A stretch of DNA of 64,000 bases from Euwallacea fornicatus (GCF_040115645.1 NC_089544.1:5270001-5334000); one strand, 5' to 3'; shown: positions 48,435 to 62,890, numbered from the stretch's first letter. The notes: a model not told the origin generated them from the letters alone. A program made the numbers and translations.

Positions 48435-51400
48435 CTGGAAAATAATGAAAGATGAAAAAATGAAAGAGTTTGAAGACAATTTTATGGCCAATTCTTTACC
48501 GTTTTGGAAACGGTTTTAATCTTCTGATGACGAATGAATAATATTAGATGTATCATAGGCAAATAAGAAAAGACTTGTACGTATTACTTACCGACGCCTT
48601 TCCTTAATATTTGGAAAGTGCTAAAGTGAAATTTTGTGGTATTCAAATAAGATTTTAGGTTATTGTAAACCTTCTAAAGAATACCCACATCAGAGATAAA
48701 AAAATGCAAACCAGCCAAAACATGAAATCACTAAATATAAATCTCAGCTAATCCCTCCGAAACTCCCAGATACGCCTCCCATTGACCAACACCGTTACTC
48801 CTCACTTTAATCGCGTGTTTTCCGGCACTAATCCGTGACATCCAATTTTTTATCTTAATTTACCTCCGACAGAAGGAAATCCCATAGCCGTTTTCACCCT
48901 TGACTTATTTTAATGAAAACCCGGTAACGAACTGTTAATTCACACGAGAGGGTGGAGCCAAGACCTCGTTTAAAATTCATTATAATCAGCATCGCTCCTA
49001 TGCTTTGAATGTTTTAAAATGCTGCTCCAGCAAAGAGTAGAACCCTTTTTAGGGTTGATTTACATCCCCCAAGGATCAGTTAGTTTTAATTAACTGGGGT
49101 CTGCGAAAACCTGGCTTAAACCGCAAAATCAGGCTAAATGTGTTGTCAAGTATGTACCAAGCCCACCTTGAATAATCCTTGGCAAATATCTGGTAGTGAT
49201 GGCAATTTTCTCTGGGTTTAACTATGATTAAGGCTCCGGAACATGGCACGCATATTCGAAATGGAATTAGGATTCAAGTGTCCAGATAAGGCAGAATTAA
49301 TTGGAGACCCGTGCAGTTTCGTATGGATTTGCGGATCTGCCACTGAAAATGGCCATAGTGTTCCTAGAAATTATCCCTGCATGGAAATCACCTGAGAGAA
49401 ATTTAACTTCCAAATTTAATAAGGTTTTTTGCCAAAGTTGCCTTAAAGGTTCACTAAAAATTATTACCTGAAACAGTGCTCAAGCTTTATTGCTTGAAGA
49501 TCCAATATAGGCCAATAAACAACGCATAGAGACTTCCATAAAGGCGGAGGCTAATTTTGATAACGTTTATAATGGAAATTTGGCCGCTCTATGGAGCAGA
49601 GGGGAATCAATATTGTATCTGTGTGTTTCAGGACAATGCAAATAAGGAATTAGGAGTTTCGTATAAGAACAAAAGGTTAACTATGGTTAATCAACTAAAA
49701 CTGGAAAATAAGAGGAAGAAATTCGAAATATTCTATATTTGTGCTATATAATTATTTCATATTCAAATTAAAGAAGAGCAGTATTGGGGGACCAAAAAAG
49801 TTTGGAAAATGACTACAACAATGCTTTCAGAAGAATTTTCCAAGTCTCAAGTCGAGGCGCAATGCAAATGTAGTTTGCTGGAACTTGCTGTACTCAAAAT
49901 ATAACTACTTTTTCGTTGGCATTTTGTAAGAGAATAAAGTTATTTTTGACATGGTGATGAAGACTCATCATTAATTCATTTGCGCCAAACCGGTGGAAAA
50001 TGTGCTACTAAAAAATTTACGGTGCCTTCAAAATTACACTCCATACGTCTTGACGCAATCAATACCAAACCAATAAAGTGGATATGTTTTGAAATTGTTG
50101 GCAAAGGAAATAGTGCAGCAACAGCATCTCTGTATTTGAAGGATATTTTTTATGCCCAAAAAGTTCCAGTTGGCAGAGCTTTCACGGGTTTCCCCTTTTA
50201 ATACGATTAAAAAATTTTCGGATTCCAAATTGCTAATGCCACAAAACTGTAACTATGTCCTCTGCGATAGCTTTTTTGGTCATTTGTCCAGAATTTCCAC
50301 AATCGAAATTGCGGTTGCACCATATAAGGAAAAAATTCCAGGATTCCTATTTTTTTGGAATTTCGTGAGAACGGCGGATGGTATTCCAGACCAAAAAATT
50401 GTTTTTGCTTTTACTCAACATTAGAATGCCATTTACTTAAAATGCACTGATTGATCATTAATGAATGCCACGAATGAATAGAATTATTAATGTATAGAAT
50501 TGGCCACAGGTCAATATGTCTATTGTTTATTGAATGCATCGATGTAAGCTCGACTGATGGGGCTTGCGTTGCAAAGAGCAAAAGGTAAAATTTCCTCATC
50601 AGAATCAATTTTCTTCTCAGCTAAACTGTATTTTGCCACCGTGCACGATTATCTTGTATTCCCTTGTTACCCTTCCACATAAATGAAACACCTTATGTCG
50701 ACTAACTAGGGCGATAAATTTGCTGGCACAAGCGAGTGCTGAGAAGTGACTTAAGTCTTGTGAGCTATCCTGTAAATCCTCACTCACTTCGCATTAAGTG
50801 TGTTTCCATTACTCCTCTACTTCTTTACACTTCAAACTGAAAATCTCACTACCATGAATTTTGTTTACAGAATAGTTAAATCCGAAATTACTTTAGAAAG
50901 GTTTATTTAGCATTTTGCAAATTTTAAAACTTTTAATTTTATTGAAGGTCTTGTGAATTTCAATTGGTCAAGTCTTGACCTCTACGGAATTATAGTTTAG
51001 TGTCTGGAGTTATCATAGCGGCTCCCCTATGCTATTACAAGTCACCAATAACTTGGAAATTTTGTGCCCTTCTGGATCTAAACGATCTGAGTGAGTAAAA
51101 TTTTTTTCGTCGACTTTTCGTAAAGATCTAAAGGAATTGTATCGTCTACTTTAATAAATCGCAGTATTTTTATCAATCAGTCACTGTTTATACAGAATAT
51201 TTTTGATGTTGTTGAGTCAGAAGCTCATGAATGTAGAGCAGAGAGGATATCTTTTAGAGCGCTCTCTGCAATTTTTGAAAATGCTTCATTATTGCAATAT
51301 TTAGTCGTAGAGTTTCAGGTTACATCAATTTTCACTCCCATAATGTTTTAAGGGTTTGCAATGTATTACGGGCTTGATATAAAAAGGATCTTCCACTTTC

Positions 51401-51779
51401 TATGGTTAAACTCAATACAACTATTAATATTCTAAGCACGAAGCAGTAAATAGCTATAACGAAATATCAGGATTATAAACAATTTAAAAAAATATATTGG
51501 CCCGGGGTATTCGCCAAAAATGTTGTTTACAGTTTATTTTTCCACCAAAAGCATTTCCATTACCGAACACTAGTTAAATGAAAATGCATGAACGAACAGT
51601 AGATATTTTACATCAGAATTTTGTAGAGAATTTTATAATTGGTCCCCACAATATTGATTCTAATTGTGATTAAATAAAGACAATAAATAATATTAATAAG
51701 GACAGTAAATAGTTCTTATGAAAGAAATGATCGTTGCTCTCGAGAAATGTGTTTAGACGAGGTCGAAACAATGTGAAGA
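48435..51779. other. Non-coding stretch, possibly intron
   Basis: If the flanking minus-strand exon calls are right, this is intron. The patches at 48740-48990 and 49020-49330 are less AT-rich but show no splice-bounded frame. Confidence 0.4.
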
Positions 51780-51960
51780 CAACACTTCATGACTAACCCT
51801 AGAAATATCGCACCACTTGAATTTGCCTGACAAGTAACCATTTAGACTAAGTATTTTCCAAAAAATCGATTAGCAAGGAATTCATCTTTGAGTGGCCAGT
51901 TAGATCGTCTGATTTGATCCTCCAGATTTGAATTCAATGAAAATATTTTGAATTAAACTC
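51780..51960 (+). pseudogene. rosa-like transposase scrap
   Basis: The frame near 51849-51930 reads VFSKKSISKEFIFEWPVRSS followed by DL, matching the FPNRW..EWP.RS.DL block of DD41D transposases as seen at 20940-21030. The frame then hits a stop. No ends were found. Confidence 0.45.
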
Positions 51961-54900
51961 AGTTTTACTCTATTTAGACTCCATTCAATTCTAGAAAACT
52001 TAACCAAAAACATACTTGCATCCTACAGTTTTTTAATTTAAATCCATGAAGATCCTCAACCATCCCTCCAAAAACAACAGTTAAACGACGAATAGATTTT
52101 TCGTCGTTTGCCCAACATCGTCGTGCTTTATTAAAAGTGAAAGTGTTCCATTTTGACACTCCCCCAATTCTAATTCCGTAGTCCCCATGTAAAATTTAAA
52201 GCCATTATCCCCTAGAGTCGTATATTATCACGTATCTGTCTGACTGGCTGGCATCAAGGGTTAAATAGCTGCGATATATAGGAACAGGAACACGGTTTTT
52301 TATTAGACGACACATGCTCCTTGTTAGAGTAAATCTAATTATGCTCGGAGGGTTGAATAATTATCCAGAGTCACGGTAGAGAACCACATTAGTACGCATT
52401 TGTTTGGAAATAAGTGCTCCCGGTGTCTGTGTTAATTATCTGGATGCAATTAATTGTTCCGCGCGACATACATTCGCTGGATGCCACTAAGGCCGAGTTG
52501 TAATAGTTTTTGGTGCTTTATATTCAAATGTGGTTTGCCAAAATGGCTGTGAATGCAAATACAAGAAGCCACAAATACACGAAAGAGACAGCATACTGTA
52601 CAGAGAAAACAAACTAGGTTAAGTAATGCCTGGAACATCCTTTCTCCGGAAACGTTATTGCTTGGGAACGTTGATAAATCTTAAGCCGAGAGTACAGCCG
52701 GTTTGCTTTCAACTACCTGGAAACTGCATCGTAAAGTGCCTCATGTGTTGTGTCTTCAATCCTTCCAGTTCTATTGGAACATTTTTTAAAATTCAAAATC
52801 AATTTTTTTTTTCTTAGATACACATTTGGTCCACAAAATCACACGGCCAAAAAAATTCTTCATATTATTACTTTGGGAATTAACAAAAATTTATCCTCTC
52901 TGAACAATGCTAACAAAAAATTTGAAGCAACAAGTTTGATTTTAGCTTGTTTGTTCCTATCCGTGAAGCCTGACCAACATCACCATTGTTTTTGATTTGT
53001 ATGCTCTACGCACTACACGGCGTCTGTGAAAATTAAATTGGATTAAGGTTACATGAGGTAGTAATGCTTAAAAAGTGTGTCGAATGCTTGCGAAAGTTAT
53101 AATAAATTTATGTGACGATAGAAAAAGGACTCGACGTGAAGTGTAAAAGGCCAGAATAAGCAACTCTGAACAGTGAAAAAAAGCGAAGAAATGTTCCTTT
53201 GCTTGATTCTGTCGGATCTAGTCAACTTTCTGTTTTACATTTTGTAGAAATCTGTACATTAACTGGGAGTAAAGAAACAAAAATTTAAGTCTTTAGCTAG
53301 CTTGCAACTTCGGTTAGAACATAGCAAGAATAGAAAATGAAAAAAATCAAATCTACATATATCTTGCCCTATTTTAATGTGTAATATTAATTGAGTACGT
53401 AATTGTATTTAAAATAAAAAGTAGATTTTACTGAACATCGAATATAATTTTTTGGCTAATAAAAAACTATCTTGATGATATCTGAAAAATGTGGAAACAT
53501 CGGATCAAAAATTTAAGCACAAAATGTTGTAGAGAAGAAATAGAGCCGACGAGAACGACAAATTGTTTTCATTTATTCCTTCAAATAAATTCAAGAACCT
53601 ACAGACATTTAGCCACAAAAATTCTGTTTATCTCAAAGAATTTTTAAAACGGTAACAACCGTTTTTTTTTTGTTTATTTCAAAACCTTATAATATAGTAT
53701 TCATTAAAACTCTTGTCCTCTAATTTAATCATGTCTGTATCTTTTATGATTTATGAGATCCCTGCAGAGTTCATTTTTATCCGGGACACTCTGTAGGTCT
53801 CTAACTTAATTTATGTTCATTCAGCTTCGTTATATTAGATCACTTCTACCCAAATTCCATCGAAATTTCCTAACTTTAGTGAATTTTTGTGGAAAAATGA
53901 GCAGAACACGTCAAAAGTGTTACGGGCACAACGCTTCTTTTTATCGTCCATATTTACTTTCTGGTAACGTCTTCACTAAACCAGAATGATAAACTCTATG
54001 GAAAAGAATTCATTTCGGGAAGCAAAAAATTACTGGGCACAAAGCGCAAAGTATGTGTTTCGATACTAATGTGACGTTAAATAATTTTGTCTTGAAACAC
54101 AGGATAAGTGAAGGACAAATTAGTCCAAGCTGGACATAAAACATATTTAAGCTCCTGGGATTTTCCTTGGGAAATCCTCGAACTAAATATAACAGAGTTC
54201 TGTTGATTTTTGAGATAAATTAAATTTTCCGCTACAAGAATCTTTCCGTGCATATACGTTTCATGCTTTTGTTTCGGGCTAATTTGATAACTCTACTCCG
54301 CACTAGATGTTATGCAGTCTTTATGTAGTTCCGGTATTATTATGTAGTTTCAAAGATCTAAACGTCGGATTTTCGTTCTCTGGCAATACGTCTTTGAAAA
54401 AGAAAATCATCGATTTATTTCTTAATTTATTTCTTTACTTGGAAGTCTAAATCATCCTAAGATAGCACGTAAATAAACGGTAAGAGGAAAATTGTGTAAG
54501 AACTCAGCTAATTTTGAAAAAAAGAAATATTAAAAGTTAATTGTTCTATACAATGCTTCGGAAGGACTAACGAAACATTTTAGAGATTCAAATTTATAGT
54601 TAAACTTCACATAATTAGCACTAGTCCAATTCAACACAATGTGAATATTTTAAAGAGCCTTAAATATTAAATGCTTTAATTTTTAATGGATACGATGCCA
54701 ATAGTATTGCATTTAGAATTTCTATATGAATCTAAACTATAAATATTGTATTCAAATAGGCTATTTTAAAACTTGGAGTAATGATTAAACTTTTTAACAA
54801 ATCATAAAGGTACAAAGTGGATTGTATCATCGTCTATTTTATAATTTGTGCCGACATTGAATTTTTTTTTATAGGAATGAAAAACAGAGCGAATAGAAAA

Positions 54901-56059
54901 TAGCCCGAATACTCACCGCAAGTCATCATCTGTCCAAATATGGCAAAAAATGAATATTCAATTAAAATGAGCCCGTTTCTGCGACCGACTAAAAACTGCA
55001 TTAAATTCCTCTATTGCCCATCGGGCTCGATGGCACTCGTTTCATCGGCCGTAGTAATTAATAATCAATTTGTCATTTATCGATTCGCTACTTTTTGCAT
55101 TACATTTCTTGAATACGTGGCTTCCTATCCATTCATATAAAGCCCAATGCGGACCGCATTCCAGTTCGGAATAAACCACCTGAATTTCAATCAGGGAAAA
55201 GGGAGACCTTTTGCTCTTTTTCTATACTCTTCCACTATTAAAAAACATATTGAAGACCATATCTTGATTATAATTCCTAGTTTTGACCAAGAACTTATCA
55301 TGTTTTTGTGGAGTATTAAATATGGAAAAGTGTTCGTTTCGAAAGAGAAAAAACACTGGGATTCGTGAAATTTAATGTTGAAGGAACCATTTTCAATTAT
55401 GGACGGATCTTTATGGAAAATCTAAAGAAAATATGTTAGACAAAAGCATCGGGCAAATCAAAACTAGAAAACACTGAAATTTGGACAGAAAATAATTTTC
55501 GATTCTGGAAAGAACTTCGAATGTGGTGTGCAATAAATGCAAAATCTCGGTAAATCTATGAACAAGAAAGACAAATCTAATTGCAACTACAACTATTTTT
55601 CTCATACATTTCCCTATACAAAAACTTGAAAATGCCAGTAAACATCTGCAGAAACTAGTAAATTATACGGAGAACTCGAATTTTAGGATTATGTGCGAGC
55701 CACTAATGGAAATCAGGTAATCCAAATATGGTTCGAACAGGATTAGGAAAATTACCAGAACTGGAGTTTCGAAAAGTGCATTAAAGATAATTATCAGATA
55801 TTAATAAATAATAGAAAATGCTTTAATAAGAAATCTTTAAATTTAATGTATAAGTACATATAAATCGACGTCCGGAAAGCTTAAAATGTGAACTGAGGGA
55901 AATTAAATTAATTGCGATGTAATTACAACTATTTCTCTAATAAATTCTTTGAGTTAAAATATCATCAGGGAGAATTCCTATTTATCCCAAACGATATTTA
56001 ATTTTTCCTTAATTTAACTTCGCATTCTAAGGCGAGTTTTAAATTTCTTATTAAGGTTG
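51961..56059. other. Non-coding stretch, no clear gene
   Basis: On the minus strand near 52000-52200 two overlapping frames are open and a GTATGT donor follows one, but neither resembles a known family. The rest is AT-rich. Confidence 0.4.
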
Positions 56060-57010
56060 ATTACTTTTTTACTTGTTCTCCCCTGAAAGCCCCCTTGAAA
56101 CAAACTGCTTCACATCGTTTTGGCATATTTGCAATGAGATTGTTTATCTAATCTTGTAAATTTTTCCATAACTCTAGAAGAAGGTCTCGAAGCTGTGGCA
56201 TTGTTTGAGGGCGTCCTGGATGGTCTTCAACACTTCTTTGTAACATGTTCCATATACGTTCAATGGGGTTAAGATCAGCTGAACTTGACGGACACGGTAA
56301 ATGTTCGATACCTATATTCTTAATCGCATTTATCACGTGTGCTGCCGTGGTCGGCCATTACTGTTCAAAAATAGGAAATTTTCTTTTAAAACAATTTGAA
56401 AATTTAGAAAAATATTTTTGACGATGTCCTCTTCAGAGATTTGTGCACTCGTGTTTCTTTCACTTCCGTTCAACTCGCTTTTCTCACCATAGCAAATTCC
56501 GTCCCAGGCCATTATCGTGCTCCCCTTAAAAGGATGCATTTCTTGTACAGTTGTTAAGTTTCTGTGTCTTTCAGGATTTGATCAGACACGAATACCCCGA
56601 CTATCAAAGAAACGACCAAATCTGGACTCGTCCATGAAAAATACAGAATGCCACCCTTCATCCCAATTAATGTGCTCTCTTGTTCATTCTAGTCTTGCAA
56701 CTTTATTTTCTGGGGTAAGGGAAACTCCTTTTAAAAGGGTGTTGTGAGACTATGTTTACTGGTTTTAGTCTTCTAAATAATTTTCCAATGAAAACTTCGA
56801 CTGCCAGCCAAAGGCCTACATGTCGACAAAGCGCAGTCTCTTCGCGCAGAAACTGTAACCAAGTCCATCTCGCACAGCCGTAGTTTTCGTCGGTCATCCT
56901 GTGCACCATCTTTCTCCGACGTTTCCAGTTTGTTGAAACCTTGTTAACAATCTGGATATTGCACTTTCATACACGCGAAACAATTAGGGAACATCCTGTG
57001 GTTTTAATCC
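56060..57010 (-). pseudogene. Tc1-like transposase (DD34E), decayed
   Basis: Read from about 57000 downward, the helix-turn-helix region has YESAISRLLTRFQQTGN, then LTPENKVARLE and REHINWDEGW. The first catalytic Asp is in VFFMDESRFGRFFDSRGIRV. Next come HPFKGSTIMAWDGICYGEKS and a changed second-Asp block, SNGRPRQHT where relatives have DNARPHTA. The third residue, Glu, is kept in SADLNPIERIWNML. The end is LELWKNLQD and NMPKRCEAV. Several frameshifts and stops separate these parts. Convincing terminal repeats were not identified. It differs from the Tc1-like element at 28948-30478 in sequence. Confidence 0.75.
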
Positions 57011-58137
57011 ACCCTACAGTATAACCACAGGCCTGTTTTATTCTCCTGAATTTAACTTTCTCCGAATCATTATAAAAATATTCGAACACCTTATTATGAT
57101 CAAGTAAAATAAAAACCATCCAAATGGTATACCATCCGATATCATTGTTTTGGATAGATTTTTTTTTAAGTTAAATAATAACAAACTAAATTTTTTATTC
57201 ATATTATTTATTACCACTTTAAGGGTACGAAAACATAGCATGCTATTTGTTATTCATAACCTTTGTGAAGCAGTTTATTTCGACCCACAGCTATGCTCAA
57301 AATATCTGTAGATATAAGTAAATTATGGAGATATCTTCAAATTTAAGGCACAAATGCAGACAAATTTAATTGAGGAAATATTCAAACGTTACCTGAATAA
57401 AATTGGGGAAGTTATGCTGTAACTACAGCCATTTCTCCAATAAAACATTTGAATTGGAATCTTAGAGATTCGTGTAAAAATCTGTAGAAATTAGTAAATA
57501 ATGGAGGATTCTTTAAATTTGTCGCGCGAAGGTAAACAAATCTAATTCAGGAAATACTGGCACGTGTACTCAAGAGAACTAGGAAATCACGGGGTAATTA
57601 TAGTTATCCTCTAACGAGACTTTTAAATTAGAAACTCGGAAATTCCATTATTTATCTGCAAATATTTCTACATTATGGAGATTTCTATTATTTCATGAGT
57701 AAATTCGTTTGAATCTAAATCGGAAAATATTGAAACGTAAGAGGAGGAGAATTAGGAAAATTTTCTCATTACTGCATCTATTTCTCTAAACAAATCTTGA
57801 ATTAGTTATTAAGAATCTCAATGGTAGCTGAACAGAATCGGGAAAATTATGTAGTAATTTTGGCTATTTCTTTAATGAAACCATTGAAATTCAGCTCTGA
57901 AATTTCAAGTAATAATCTATAGATAGCAGTACATTACATAGATATTTTCAATTTTGATAAACAAGGGCAGGCCAATCTAAATAAGGAAACATTGCACCTT
58001 GGGCTGAAAATAATTAACAAAGTTAACTTTGGAAACGTTCAAGATGGAACTTCCCAATGATATATTTGTGATAAGAAAGGACGCGTAGTCGTTAACAATA
58101 TATAGTATTATATTCGCATATAATGGACATCACTCAC
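57011..58137. other. Non-coding stretch, no gene seen
   Basis: AT-rich. A short inverted copy of the TGTGAAGCAGTTT stretch at 56102-56114 lies at 57264-57276. Confidence 0.45.
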
Positions 58138-58252
58138 CCACGGAAATTGCAGCGCTTGCATCGATCGTGACTAACTTCTCCATCGGGGATGATAACCTTC
58201 ATTATAAGCTTATCCAATGATGTGCTATTAGTTTCGAGTATGTCTAAGTGCA
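58138..58252 (-). CDS. Candidate coding exon, unknown or ADAMTS-linked gene
   Basis: On the minus strand a T-rich acceptor (TTATTTTTAG) precedes 115 open bases and a consensus donor (CGTGG|GTGAGT). The exon is less AT-rich than its flanks. It begins with two bases of a codon and ends in phase 2. The peptide is HLDILETNSTSLDKLIMK, then VIIPDGEVSHDRCKRCNFR, with a C..C pair and a possible N-glycosylation site (NST). I do not recognise it. It is on the same strand as the exon at 48256-48434, but their phases do not join directly; a missing exon, or the alternative donor CC|GTGGGT, would be needed. Confidence 0.42.
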
Positions 58253-61200
58253 CTAAAAATAAAATTATTGTATTTAATGGTTGAGTAATCTCTATAGAAA
58301 CAATATATGTTGAGTGGACTTTTGAAGGTTTTAAGCAAACTAAGTCCAATTGATTTATAAGATGAGTATTTCCTAGTGCCTACTCGGCATGTAATAATTT
58401 CTGACACTAGAATATATTCAATTAGAGTATTATTCTTAATTTCTTCATATGTTAATGCCTCGAAAACTAATAATTTCTTTGGTTTCTGAGACTTAAACCA
58501 TAATGGAATTGTTTCTTTAGAATAAATTGGATGTAGAAAGTGAACATGATCGTAGAGTAATGAGTCCATGTATATTGGGATAACAATATGTATGTGAATA
58601 TTTAGCAACAAAGTAACACCCATGTATAAATTCTCAGGGAGCCAACCCTTCACTAAATTTATCTAATTATTCGAATATAGCTACGAATTCAAGTTTTAAT
58701 CCCCAGATATGGGCCACTTCGCCATTTCAAATTTTAATTTTCATATATGGAGCGGTGTGACCAGCAGACAATCCCTCTGTAACTGTCCAGAAATTAAAAA
58801 CAGTTCGGCTCCTCTGGAGGGTCCATAAATCTACGTGTCAGACATGAAAATCCGAGGATTTCTCTATTCGGATATAGTTTACTGTCCACTTTTCTTTTTC
58901 GTTGTCAATTTTATTGGATTTATTGGTGCTAAAAATTGAATAATAGAATCGCCATAATTTAAGCTCAGTTCCAGATAAAACAGAAAAATTTTATTGAACC
59001 GATATCATTTCAACTAAACTTTCTTGTCGATCAAATTCGGATTACCGCATGGACCAGAACTAATACGAAATAATCCCCAATTTCAGTTCCGTTTCTCAAC
59101 CCTTACCTACAAAACCGAATCATCTGTCCCTTCTGATATCTGTTAAAATCGATAATTAAAATTATTACTGCCAGATTAACTCACGTAGGGAGGCAAAAAG
59201 TTTTTTTTAACCAATTTACCATGTTATATAGTTTAAAATATAACTTAAAATCTACGCATTTGCTGGCTTTTACATGTTAAGTTTTCTTTGGTATGTGACA
59301 AATAGTTATGTTAGCCGTAACAAGTTATCTCAACTTTTGCTCACTATACATAAATCAATTTAGACAGAAGTAGGGTCATTGAAATTATCTCAGAAAAGCT
59401 TCCAGAACGTTAATTGCTCCGCTCTACATTAATTATTTGGATCCAATTCTGGTTAGTTTCAATTACTGCAAACTGTAAATTAAACATTTACGTTACTTCA
59501 AGAATTGTAAGTATGAGTTGTAACTTATTTACTTACTTGTGACCCTAGATTTTAATTTTTCAAAAATTTCAGTATTTATAGCGTTACTTCTAATGATCAA
59601 TTTTCGGTTAGTGAACATTACTAGTTAAACAAATTATTTCGTTTTTAAAGTAATTTCATATTGAGATGAAGTTCTTTTATTTGTCAAAAGTTTTACCCTC
59701 TTTTCAATGAACAAGTAATTTAGGATAGTTTAGATTAGAGGGAGTTAGCGCGGAAACCTCTACAAGCAAGAAAATCCATTTTCTAACAGCTTCTCATTAA
59801 AGGGCTGAATCAGTTTAACGAAGGTGTGTTTGTGTTAGCATAGAGACACGCTTTCCTGGTCTCTAAAGCTAATGGGAAAATGTGAATAACACTGTTAGCG
59901 ATGTTGCAATGAAGAGTTGTAAAATGTCATTATTTTAATACTTTTATCTGTCTTCGAAATTAATATAAATGTTGTGAATAATAAAAATTAATCGAAGTGA
60001 AATCATAATTGTGCAATTTTCTGTAAATGGGAATCTCTAGTATTTATAACTTTCTAAACGCCTCGTTTTACTTGAATTCTTCTTACCAAATTCAGTCATT
60101 TTTATTGCTTAGTTTTTTTAGAGTCTTATACTCTAAAACCCTCGTCGTACCATCAATCTTCTAATCCACACAGTCATCTAGGTAAAGCAAAAAGAGCGAT
60201 ATATTCATCATTGAGCGACTACAAGGTGGTTTTTACCATACTCTATCAGTTTTGATTTTTTTAATCAAATTAGGGGAATAGAATTTTTTTCTGTTAATTT
60301 TTTTTCGTATCAAGTTGTACTTTGGTTGTTTAATGCGAGAAAAGACTTTAATATTTTATATAAGTCAATGATGCATAAATAATAATAATAACGACAAATA
60401 TTGGTAATAAATTTAAACAAAATCGGCTAAAGTATTATTAAGATTTTTAAGAAAAAAAGATTTTAAAAAAAGTTTGACATATTGTGTCTTGAAAACGAAG
60501 CATCACCGGATCTATATTTATACAAATTTTTTATCTTAAAACCACTCAAAATATTACCTCTTGAACTTTGACTGCGGACTTAACCAACACCCTATATTTC
60601 TATCACCTCTCTGATTGACATATTCCTGAGAAGATTGAACTAGAGCAGGGCTTTGTTCCCTCAAAAGAGCAATATGGAAGAACTTTTGGTGCATCCTTAA
60701 GTGATTGTAGAGCTTGCAAAAATCTTTGCTAAAATGTGGATATTGTATTTTCTATTTACGTAGTCAATCTTTTGAAGTGCCGCTAAAAGTATCAGTGAAA
60801 AGCGAAAAGTTCCAAAGAAGGTAAAGTTTAATGTGTGGAATGCGTCTATAGAAGTCTCTTAATTAGAGAAAATGAACAGATATACAAAGAAAAACTCTCT
60901 GGTTTTCGTATTAACCTTTAAACCTTTCGCAAACAGAAACTATAAACTAAATTTAAGGATCTGCTTGGGACTTCCTCTTATAAACTTTCACGTTACTCTT
61001 CATACCCAGTTATGAAGTTGCTAAATCAGCGCTATAAAACTATTAAATTTGTTTGCTGTGATAAATGATAAATTACTTAATTGGAATTAACGAGTTTTCC
61101 CAGGTGCTTCTCTTACTTTAGAACTAACTTGTTTTTTATTTTCTCTTAACTACCTTGAGTAAGTGCTTATTATCCAGTTCTTAAATAATTCAGACTCGAT

Positions 61201-62422
61201 TCTTCAATTTTCTTTTTAAATAAGCAGGCCCAGATAACATCATTTTGATATTTCAGATTTTCAATCTTGCTGCTTGTCTGGACTGTTCTAACTAATCTCT
61301 AATACATAATAAAGATGTTGGCATGAGTTGAATATAGGCAGAAGATTCCAGTCATCTTCAACGAGATGATCATACTTTTTACTTAAGAAATCAATCTCTC
61401 GAAGTGACTCGACTGACAGTTTTCATGAAAACCAAAAAGTCTCAAAGAATATTTAACCATTCTTTACTTGAGCACTCACTCTACATTAGGATCTTGAACA
61501 GATATAGGTTGTAAAGGAACTTTCTATGAAAGAGCTCCTTTTTACAAAACCATACCAGGTCATAAATTTTAAAATACCTAGTTCGAATCGTAAAATATTG
61601 ATTTTGACTGACACTGAGACATATTTTCACTTGATCCACGCTAGCTAAGAGTAAGTTATTACTATTCTCTATTTTTATTATCCTTCAGGAACTTCGGAAG
61701 TTAGCTTGAGTTGTTCTTTCTATATGAGCTTTATTCGACTCATGGGATCATCCCGGAAATAAAATTTTATAAATTTTCAATGCGGTTCGGATCCAGTGAA
61801 TTGACTGGTCATGTCGTACTCGTAACTTCCTCAGTTTGAAGCATATTTTGCACTCTATTATCCCGTGGCTAAGAAGTATCACCCCTAAATATGAAGTTAG
61901 ACCTGATTTCATTGAGTAAAAGATAAATCTACCTAATAATATGGGCGCTCTTATTCTGTGGAATTGGAATTGAAGATGTACAACATCATTACTGTTTAAC
62001 ATAGTAAAGAAGTTTTCATTAGTGTTTATTGTAGTTAATTTGTCCAGTTTCTTACGAACAAAGAGGGAGTAAAAATGTTGTCTGATCCAGATAGTGATAG
62101 TGACTCGCCAAATACCATGATGCAGTTGTTATTGGAGGCGAAAGGAGATCGAAGGTGAAATGTGCATCCAATAAATCAACAGCGGACTAAAATTGCTGAA
62201 TTTTTTCAGTTATATTAGCAACTTAAAGGATAGCATGGTCGACATTATGAATACTTGATAATTACCCAGTCTACGTTTAATTAAATCTTGAAGTTTATTG
62301 AACCGTGAATGGAAGGACGACAATGTGCCAACTTACGTAAGCACTCCATCAGTGCGGAAGGAAACTTAGTAGTTACACTCAGGGGAGCAGTTTATTTTGT
62401 AAATTTGATCTACATACATATA
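58253..62422. other. Non-coding stretch, no clear gene
   Basis: AT-rich. A 27-codon plus-strand frame at 62075-62158 begins MLSDPDSDSDSPNTMM, an acidic start that could be the relic of a Harbinger-type protein, given the BESS pseudogene next to it. Nothing else is recognisable. Confidence 0.4.
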
Positions 62423-62890
62423 TTAAGAATTATTAAAATCTACTGGTTGCATAGTTATATAAGATGTATCATCAATCATTGTTACATGCTGTTGGGCAGT
62501 TTGTTGTCTATTGCGTCCATAAGCAATTTTCTCAACTAACTTCTAAACTCCTATTCGAAACAACGGTTTATCTTCAGGCGGTAATTTTTTAATATGCGGC
62601 AAGAGAGATGTAAAGAATGCTACGTCTTCATCCTTTTTATACACATCATTTAATATTTCTTTCGTCTTCTTCATTTTCAGTTTTTTCTTTTTCCAGCTCC
62701 AACAAGCTCTCGCCTGTTATCTTTGTCTGAGAACGCCGTCTTCGATTTCCCAAATTATTTCTCATGAACGATTAATACCAGAAGTTTGTACAACACTTGA
62801 TGTTTACGAAATAGGCGACGAGGGGGATGTTATTTCATCATCAACATGATCGTAGTTTAGTTGTGTCTTGTTCGTTAACGTCGTAAAAAC
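62423..62890 (-). pseudogene. BESS-motif protein (MADF/BESS type), broken
   Basis: On the minus strand, KEILNDVYKKDEDVAFF, then TSLLPHIKKLPPEDKPLFRI matches a BESS motif, the C-terminal protein-interaction segment of Adf-1-like MADF/BESS proteins. A TAG interrupts it right after FRIGV, and the frame continues as KLVEKIAYGRNRQQTAQQHV to a TAA at 62425-62423. Upstream, QLNYDHVDDEITSPSSPIS looks like a linker, followed by stops. The N-terminal MADF domain is not seen. Such proteins also serve as the second gene of PIF/Harbinger elements, so this may be host-derived or part of a transposon. Confidence 0.55.

Noticed and set aside
52000..52200. Minus-strand open frames with a GTATGT donor
   Set aside because: Two overlapping frames are open, the acceptor is unclear, and neither peptide resembles a known family.
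56097..57281. 18-base inverted match at both sides of the Tc1 pseudogene, like terminal repeats
   Set aside because: The left copy (56097-56114) lies within the transposase C-terminal coding part (CEAVCF), so it cannot be an element end.
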